From NCBI GenBank assembly GCA_026991065.1, contig JALXCG010000557.1, positions 1-5,040 on the forward strand: a stretch of DNA of 5,040 nucleotides. The letters are read 5' to 3'. Positions 1 through 3,669 of this stretch are shown in pieces. Within the stretch, counting starts at the first letter, position 1, and each line of letters begins with the position of its first letter. Both the position numbers and the translations under genes were made by a program. The notes under the pieces were generated by a model that was not told where the DNA came from, made no database searches, and saw nothing but the letters and a program-made list of their open reading frames with translations. The DNA comes from JALXCG01 sp026991065 [NCBI: Gemmatimonadota bacterium] (GTDB lineage Bacteria > GCA-2686955).

Positions 1-335
1 ATGCGGTGCGCCGGATCTACAAGAAACAACTGAACGCCAATCCGGACCAAGCGGGGTGGGGGTATCCGGTGGGCACCGCTTTTCTCAAGACGGTGGAGGA
101 TGGCTCCGGGACGATCATCGGGAAGACGGCCATGGTCAAGCGCGGCGGAGACTTTGACGCGGCCAATGGCGGCTGGGAGTATTTCATGTGGGATCCGGTC
201 GATGCCACCGACCCCGGGCGCGGTGACTCGCAGATGATGGCGACGTGCTTCGGCTGTCACCAGCAGGCGGGCAGCTCCCGCAGCGGCAAGGATTTGATCT
301 TTGCGCACACGGGTGATCCTTTCAACAACGGTTGA
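1..335 (+). CDS. Cytochrome P460-family protein, 3' part (5' end outside window)
   Basis: The reading frame is open to the left edge, so the N-terminus and signal peptide lie outside the window; the in-frame GTG at 6 is not a convincing start. About 110 residues are visible. They match the C-terminal half of the cytochrome P460 family: an IYK segment, YPVGTAFLK (Lys codon 87-89), an MVKRGGDFD stretch, GGWEYFMWDP, and near the end the heme c motif CFGCH (246-260). Family knowledge: P460 proteins are periplasmic heme proteins. The Nitrosomonas enzyme oxidises hydroxylamine using a heme cross-linked to a lysine, and from memory that lysine sits in a GTxxxK segment like the one here. Relatives such as cytochrome c'-beta bind gases and do not oxidise hydroxylamine, so the substrate is open. 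It is the first visible gene of a plus-strand group of exported redox proteins, 100 bases before the next start. Confidence 0.85.
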   Translation, partial: AVRRIYKKQLNANPDQAGWGYPVGTAFLKTVEDGSGTIIGKTAMVKRGGDFDAANGGWEYFMWDPVDATDPGRGDSQMMATCFGCHQQAGSSRSGKDLIFAHTGDPFNNG

Positions 336-356
336 GTCGAGCACAAGCATGAGGCA

Positions 357-379
357 CGCCGGCCGGAGAACCCCCGGCG
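357..379 (+). other. Intergenic hairpin after the P460 gene
   Basis: CGCCGG at 357-362 can pair with CCGGCG at 374-379 around an 11-base loop. It lies 21 bases past the P460 stop. No T-run follows, so it is not a standard intrinsic terminator; it may be a chance GC-rich stem or an mRNA 3'-end stabiliser. Confidence 0.25.
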
Positions 380-403
380 CGTCGAATGACAACGTGTTAG
401 CCA

Positions 404-421
404 CCGGTGCCAGGGCACCGG
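404..421 (+). promoter_or_regulatory. Hairpin abutting the Shine-Dalgarno of the barrel gene
   Basis: CCGGTGC (404-410), loop CAGG (411-414) and GCACCGG (415-421) form a perfect 7-bp stem, strong for its size. One base later comes AGGAGG (423-428), the ribosome binding site for the GTG start at 436. A stable stem next to the site could tune ribosome access or mark an mRNA processing point. No T-run follows, so termination is unlikely. The structure is seen; the function is inference. Confidence 0.4.
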
Positions 422-422
422 C

Positions 423-428
423 AGGAGG
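423..428 (+). promoter_or_regulatory. Shine-Dalgarno deciding the GTG start at 436
   Basis: AGGAGG, a full match to the anti-Shine-Dalgarno core, stands 7 bases before GTG 436-438. The frame is open further upstream to 301, but only this GTG combines a strong binding site with an immediately following Arg-rich n-region and hydrophobic signal peptide core. Confidence 0.8.
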
Positions 429-435
429 AGATTCC

Positions 436-1509
436 GTGCGTAGACGGCCTTTGATGGCGGTGTTTTTGTTGCTGGCGACCTTCGGGTCGGCGCAGGCAAT
501 TCCCCGATACTCTGTTCGCTATGGACAGGACTGCCGCCTTTGTCACCAGAATCCCACGGGCGGCGGTCAGCGCAGCGCGTATGCGACACAGTATCTGATT
601 CCTGCCGAGATGGTGACATTTCCGTGGGAGGAGGAACGCCTGGAGGCGATCGATCCGCAGATTGGCAAGAATGTCAGCATCGGCGCGGATATCCGGACGC
701 TGCACGTGGTCACCGAAGAAGGCAGCGGGCTGGATGGTTTTTTTCAGATGCAAGGCGAGGTCTATCTGTCGCTTTCGGTTGATGAGCGCAACATGCTCTA
801 TTTTGAGCAAGGGATGGATCGCACCTACGACCTCTTCGGGATCTCTTACTTTTTGCCCTGGCAGGGGTATGTGAAGGTCGGGAGGTTTGCGCCGGCGTAC
901 GGTTGGCGCTTTGCCGACCACACACGTCTGGTGCGCAGTGAGCTTGGGTTCGAGCCACCGGCTCTTTCCGATGTCGGGGCGGAAGTCGGGATTTCGCCGG
1001 GCGACGCCACCTTCTCTCTGTCTGTGAGCAACGGCGCCGGCGGTTCGACGCTGGACAATGACGCTCGTCCGGCGCTGGTCGCGCGGGCGGAGGAGCGATT
1101 CTCGCTGGGACCGTTGGCGATCAGTGCGGGCGCATCAGCGCTGCAGCACAACGGTATCGTGCGCCGCCGCGCGCAGACGGGTCCATTTGCCGGTCTCTAC
1201 TGGGGACGTCTTTCCTGGCTCGGCGAGATCGACTGGGTCTGGACGCAAGCTCAGGGGGCGGATGAGGTGCGGGGACTGGTCGCGACCCAGGAGGTTGCGC
1301 TGCAGCTCTGGTCGGGGGTTGATCTGGTGGGAGTGTATGACTACAGCGACCGCGACCTGGATCTGAAAAGCGGCAAGACCACCGGTTACAGCGTCGGTGT
1401 GGAGATGCTTCCGCAACCTTTCATGTCGCTGCAAGCTCTGGTGCGCAGCTGGGATGACGTCGGAGTGGAAACAACGCAAACACTGCTGCAAGCACACTTC
1501 ATGTATTGA
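436..1509 (+). CDS. Fused monoheme cytochrome c / outer-membrane beta-barrel protein (Cyc2-like architecture)
   Basis: Predicted 357 residues from the GTG at 436. Residues 1-21 form a signal peptide (RRR n-region, hydrophobic MAVFLLLATF core, likely cleavage after AQA). The mature N-terminus reads IPRYSVRYGQDCRLCHQNPTGGG, here split as IPRYSVRYGQ + DCRLCHQNPTGGG, with the heme c motif C33-R-L-C36-H37 (532-546). From about residue 75 to the end the protein alternates polar and hydrophobic residues in roughly 14-16 amphipathic strands with short turns, including YVKVGRFAPAYGWRFADHT, and it ends in LLQAHFMY with a terminal aromatic, as outer-membrane barrels do. Known: Cyc2 of iron-oxidising bacteria is a fused monoheme cytochrome and porin whose N-terminal motif resembles AxPxFAR..G..CxxCH. 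The architecture and A-x-P-x-aromatic..G..CxxCH spacing are shared; homology is inferred, and an uncharacterised CxxCH-barrel family is the alternative. It lies between P460 and YceI genes. Confidence 0.7.
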   Translation: MRRRPLMAVFLLLATFGSAQAIPRYSVRYGQDCRLCHQNPTGGGQRSAYATQYLIPAEMVTFPWEEERLEAIDPQIGKNVSIGADIRTLHVVTEEGSGLDGFFQMQGEVYLSLSVDERNMLYFEQGMDRTYDLFGISYFLPWQGYVKVGRFAPAYGWRFADHTRLVRSELGFEPPALSDVGAEVGISPGDATFSLSVSNGAGGSTLDNDARPALVARAEERFSLGPLAISAGASALQHNGIVRRRAQTGPFAGLYWGRLSWLGEIDWVWTQAQGADEVRGLVATQEVALQLWSGVDLVGVYDYSDRDLDLKSGKTTGYSVGVEMLPQPFMSLQALVRSWDDVGVETTQTLLQAHFMY

Positions 1510-1538
1510 TGGCCAAGTTGCAATGGGGTTGGGCCAGG

Positions 1539-1559
1539 CTAGGAGCTTGTCGCGCATTG
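1539..1559 (+). repeat. Left arm of the 21-bp perfect inverted repeat
   Basis: Exact reverse complement of 1687-1707. The match stops at 1538 outward (G against C), and inward at 1560; a few further bases (CTTCG against CGAAAG) pair with a one-base bulge. Confidence 0.85.
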
Positions 1560-1686
1560 TCTTCGCGTCGCCCCGCATCCGTCCCTGCTCCGATCTCTGC
1601 GTTGCTAAGTCCTTGAAAGGCAACCAGCCTTCCTGCGGACTCAGCGCCTTGATCTCGAAGCAGGCCCGAACACGGGGCTCGAAAGC

Positions 1687-1707
1687 CAATGCGCGACAAG
1701 CTCCTAG
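1687..1707 (-). repeat. Right arm of the 21-bp perfect inverted repeat
   Basis: Exact reverse complement of 1539-1559. An in-frame ATG at 1689 lies inside this arm and would extend the YceI reading frame upstream, but it has no ribosome binding site and would place a non-signal-like segment before the signal peptide, so it is not the start. Confidence 0.85.
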
Positions 1708-1742
1708 GCGGCGGAATACTCGATCCGGGAAAGGATGACCAG

Positions 1743-2363
1743 ATGTTGATGAGGAATCGATCAAATGTTCGGGCAATGCTTCAGGGCGCGTTTCTGGCTG
1801 CCTTGGTTGTGTGCTCCGGGCCGGTTGCACTGAGCACTGAATTTGAGATTCAATCGGGAGCCAAAGAGAACTCCGTGGTGTTCGCTTCGCATGCGCCGAT
1901 GGAGTCGTTTGAGGGCAGTACCCGCGATATCAGCGGGCGGATCAGTGTGGATCCGGCGGCGCTGGACGCTCCCGTGGCGGCTGAAATCGTCGTACAACTG
2001 GCCGGCCTGAAGACCGGTAAGAAACTGCGCGACAAACATATGCATGAGAACCACTTGGAGACGGCCAAGTATCCCGAGGTGAGGTTCACAGCAGCGGAGT
2101 TGGTGGGGGCGTCGGCTCGCGAACTCACTGTTGGGCGAAGCGTGAATTTCAGGATTCGCGGTACCTTCGATCTGCATGGGGTGCAGCGGACGATTGAGGC
2201 GCCGGTCGAAGCAACGCTGGTTGACGCCGACCACCTGCACGTGGTCGCCAGATTTCCGGTGCTGATATCGGACTACGAGATTGAGCGGCCGAAATTCCTC
2301 TTCATGAAGCTCAGCGAAGAGCAAAAGATCACGGTGGATTTCGTGGCTCGAAGGGTGAACTGA
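1743..2363 (+). CDS. YceI-family periplasmic protein
   Basis: Predicted 206 residues. The start at ATG 1743 is chosen because AAGGA (1731-1735) lies 7 bases upstream; ATG 1749 is an alternative with poorer spacing. Residues 1-31 form a signal peptide with Arg residues followed by a MLQGAFLAALVVCSG core and probable cleavage near ALS|TE. The remaining 175 residues fit the YceI domain, an extended lipocalin-like beta barrel that binds long amphiphilic molecules such as isoprenoids. The recognisable blocks are VVFASHAPMESFEGSTRDI, the DKHMHENHLETAKYPEVRF block (residues about 98-117), and a C-terminal ISDYEIERPKF followed by strands. Known: the family binds polyisoprenoid lipids in the periplasm and is often found beside cytochrome genes; the ligand and role here are not shown. 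The cytochrome c lipoprotein gene follows after only one to four bases, so the two are probably cotranslated. The foldback element precedes it. Confidence 0.88.
   Translation: MLMRNRSNVRAMLQGAFLAALVVCSGPVALSTEFEIQSGAKENSVVFASHAPMESFEGSTRDISGRISVDPAALDAPVAAEIVVQLAGLKTGKKLRDKHMHENHLETAKYPEVRFTAAELVGASARELTVGRSVNFRIRGTFDLHGVQRTIEAPVEATLVDADHLHVVARFPVLISDYEIERPKFLFMKLSEEQKITVDFVARRVN
2351..2358 (+). promoter_or_regulatory. Ribosome binding site inside the end of the YceI gene
   Basis: AAGGGTGA, with GGTGA matching the anti-Shine-Dalgarno sequence, lies within the last codons of the YceI gene and 6 or 9 bases before the GTG 2365 and ATG 2368 starts of the cytochrome gene. This supports translational coupling and argues against the later ATG at 2392. 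Confidence 0.55.
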
Positions 2364-2367
2364 AGTG

Positions 2368-2775
2368 ATGCACTGGCGAAACCATCCGAGTATGCGTGGC
2401 TGGCTTTTGCCGGCGATTGGGCTTTTGGCCCTGGCCGCCGGCGGCTGCGGTGACTATGGCAGTGATCCCAACGCTCCGCCGCCACCTCCGGAAGAGCGCT
2501 TGGCTACCTGGAATGACGGTGTCGGGGACCTGCTCGAGCGGGAGTGCGGCCTGTGCCACTCCGATCCGGCCGCCTTCGGGGCTCCCGGTGGATTCCGCCT
2601 GGACCGCTACAATGCGGCGGATGCCGGTGGCGGGCTCCTGGGGGCCTACGAAAAGCGCGATCGCATCGACGCGCGCGCAGTCTCTGGCACTTCGATGCCG
2701 CCGAGTGGGCCGCTGAGCGATGAGGATCGCGCCTACCTGAGAGTGTGGCTGGACGCCGGCGCGCCCGAAGGTTAG
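2368..2775 (+). CDS. Small monoheme cytochrome c lipoprotein
   Basis: Predicted 135 residues from ATG 2368; GTG 2365 directly before it is equally possible, and ATG 2392 would give a shorter, more typical lipoprotein signal but lacks a binding site. The N-terminus has RGWLLPAIGLLALAAGGC, with Cys27 as probable lipid anchor; Ala rather than Leu at -3 makes the lipobox imperfect. A short proline linker (NAPPPPPEE) leads to the heme motif C60-G-L-C63-H64 (2545-2559) and a typical cytochrome c ending, SGTSMPPSGPLSDEDRAYL, in which Met110 is the likely distal iron ligand, then a final helix (VWLDAGAPEG). This resembles the planctomycete-type cytochrome c domain. The inferred role is periplasmic electron carrier tethered to a membrane, partner of the other heme proteins upstream. 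The YceI stop is 1-4 bases upstream. Its stop overlaps that of the convergent YhbY gene. Confidence 0.82.
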   Translation: MHWRNHPSMRGWLLPAIGLLALAAGGCGDYGSDPNAPPPPPEERLATWNDGVGDLLERECGLCHSDPAAFGAPGGFRLDRYNAADAGGGLLGAYEKRDRIDARAVSGTSMPPSGPLSDEDRAYLRVWLDAGAPEG

Positions 2776-3092
2776 GAGGCTGTCGCCTGGCGTGCGTTCG
2801 CCGGCGGATTCTCCTCTGCCGGGCGATAGAGCAGGAAGGTGCGCCCAATCTGCCCCGGGCACTCGGCACCGGTCTGTTCCGCCAGGCGGATCGCTGCTTC
2901 GCGGCGCTCGACCGGGCACTCGCGGAGCAGGCGAACCTTGATCAGTTCATTGCTGTCCAAACACTCTGCGGCAGCGCGAACCACATCGTCGGTCAGGCCG
3001 GCCTTGCCGATGGTGACCCACGGTTTCAGTTGCTGGCCGGCGCGCCGCAGAGTGGAGCGGTCTTTACTCGATAAAGGAAGGGCAAAGGACAT
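2772..3092 (-). CDS. yhbY: YhbY/CRM-domain RNA-binding protein
   Basis: Predicted 106 residues, close to the roughly 97 of E. coli YhbY. The CRS1-YhbY (CRM) domain fills most of it: LRRAGQQLKPWVTIGKAGLTDD holds the GxxG-like loop G29-K30-A31-G32, followed by the ELIKVRLL block (49-56), a helix (AAIRLAEQTGAE) and the closing strand GRTFLLYR (83-90). Known: the fold resembles the IF3 C-terminal domain, binds RNA, and bacterial YhbY associates with pre-50S ribosomal particles. The location would be cytoplasmic, unlike all other products in this window. The start at 3092 has a moderate GGGGG (3102-3106) 9 bases upstream. The last 16 residues are a low-complexity tail rich in Pro, Ala, Asn and Glu. 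It is the last gene of the minus-strand group, 76 bases after the lipoprotein gene. Confidence 0.92.
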   Translation of the reverse strand: MSFALPLSSKDRSTLRRAGQQLKPWVTIGKAGLTDDVVRAAAECLDSNELIKVRLLRECPVERREAAIRLAEQTGAECPGQIGRTFLLYRPAEENPPANARQATAS

Positions 3093-3168
3093 TTGGCGAT
3101 TCCCCCGCGGATGCTGGGCGGGGCGAGCAGCGCACGGGGGCGACGGGTCGTTCCGTCCGATTCAGCCC

Positions 3169-3642
3169 TCAGCCGCCGACGTACTCGCCCACCACATGGA
3201 CCGTCATCGACATGAAGGCGATGGTGGCACAATCAGTGGGGCTACAGCCAGCGCCGCAGTCGTAAGTGTAGTCGTAGGTGTAATCGAAGGTCGTATCGGT
3301 ATAAGTGCCGGCGCCGTTCACGTCAACGATCATGTTGCAGTTGCTGCCGGTCAGCGCCTCTTCGAAGTGGCAGTCGATCGCCATGGCGCCATCGCCGTAT
3401 TGCACGGTGCAGTCGTCAGTACCATAATCGTCATTGGAGTAGGTGTAATCCTCCGGGGAGTCCAGGTCGACATAGACGACTTCCGGATCCAGTTGGAAAC
3501 CGTTGCTTTCCACCGTGATGGTGAGTTTCCAGTTGCCCGCTTGCGGACCGGCCGGCCCATCGCCGCTGTCGTCGTTGCAGCCGGCCCACAGGCTGCCGGC
3601 GAAGAGCAGTGCGGAGCCAAGTAGCAGGAATTTCTTGAACAT
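3169..3642 (-). CDS. Small acidic, cysteine-containing lipoprotein of unknown function
   Basis: No family recognised. Predicted 157 residues with an excellent ribosome binding site, GGAGG (3650-3654), 7 bases before the ATG at 3642. The N-terminus MFKKFLLLGSALLFAGSLWAGC is a lipoprotein signal with Cys22 as probable anchor; Trp at -3 is unusual. A flexible DDSGDGPAGPQAG linker follows. The rest looks beta-rich (NWKLTITVES, VVYVDLDSPEDYTY, FMSMTVHVVGEYV), is strongly acidic, and contains six further cysteines (in DDC, IDC, SNC, YDC, AGC and TDC contexts), suggesting up to three disulfides. The acidic loops might bind calcium; that is speculation. A YTYDYTYD segment is encoded by a short tandem repeat. 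The beta-helix gene ends 27 bases upstream on the same strand, so the two are probably cotranscribed and both exported. Confidence 0.75.
   Translation of the reverse strand: MFKKFLLLGSALLFAGSLWAGCNDDSGDGPAGPQAGNWKLTITVESNGFQLDPEVVYVDLDSPEDYTYSNDDYGTDDCTVQYGDGAMAIDCHFEEALTGSNCNMIVDVNGAGTYTDTTFDYTYDYTYDCGAGCSPTDCATIAFMSMTVHVVGEYVGG
3259..3282 (-). repeat. Two-copy 12-bp tandem repeat in the lipoprotein gene
   Basis: On the plus strand GTCGTAAGTGTA (3259-3270) is followed directly by GTCGTAGGTGTA (3271-3282), identical at 11 of 12 bases and in frame, encoding YTYDYTYD. The next 24 bases are more diverged copies of the same pattern. It may be a short slippage expansion. Confidence 0.6.
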
Positions 3643-3669
3643 GAGAGGTCCTCCCTCGTGGGGTGATTG

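Larger units (their letters stand above)
1539..1707. repeat. Nested foldback element with perfect 21-bp inverted repeat ends
   Basis: The 21 bases at 1539-1559 (containing AGGAGCTTGTCGCGCATTG) are the exact reverse complement of 1687-1707 (containing CAATGCGCGACAAGCTCCT). Inside, GCCCCG (1570-1575) pairs with CGGGGC (1673-1678), CCTGCTCCGA (1584-1593) pairs with TCGAAGCAGG (1655-1664) with one mismatch, and GTTGC (1601-1605) pairs with GCAAC (1620-1624). The nesting order is consistent, so the whole 169 bases can fold into one long imperfect hairpin. It fills most of the gap between the barrel and YceI genes. No T-run follows either arm and no target-site duplication is evident beside the ends. 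It may be a MITE or REP-like dispersed repeat, or a structured RNA segment in the mRNA; a single copy in the window cannot decide. Confidence 0.75.

Noticed and set aside
301-435. N-terminal extension of the barrel gene to an in-frame start at 301
   Set aside because: It would overlap the P460 gene, lacks a ribosome binding site and puts 45 non-signal residues before a clear signal peptide; GTG 436 has AGGAGG at ideal spacing.
1539-1707. Insertion sequence or CRISPR array as explanation of the inverted repeats
   Set aside because: There is no transposase frame between the arms, no evident target-site duplication, and no regularly spaced direct repeats.
1689-1742. Upstream start for the YceI gene at ATG 1689
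   Set aside because: The ATG lies inside the right arm of the inverted repeat, has no Shine-Dalgarno, and would bury the signal peptide.
1135-1830. Minus-strand open frame of 231 codons
   Set aside because: It runs antisense through the barrel gene, the foldback element and the YceI start; its composition is that of a GC-rich shadow frame, with no recognisable domain.
2329-2919. Minus-strand open frame of 196 codons opposite the cytochrome and into yhbY
   Set aside because: Arg/Pro/Ser-rich shadow of two well-supported genes, with no domain or start signal.
3142-3157. Possible terminator after the lipoprotein gene (GACGG, 6-base loop, CCGTC)
   Set aside because: The stem is only 5 bp and no T-run follows on the minus strand, so an intrinsic terminator is not supported.
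2839-3624. Plus-strand open frame of 261 codons
   Set aside because: It is antisense to yhbY and the lipoprotein, both of which have signal or domain evidence; its Val/Gly/Ala-rich sequence has no family resemblance.
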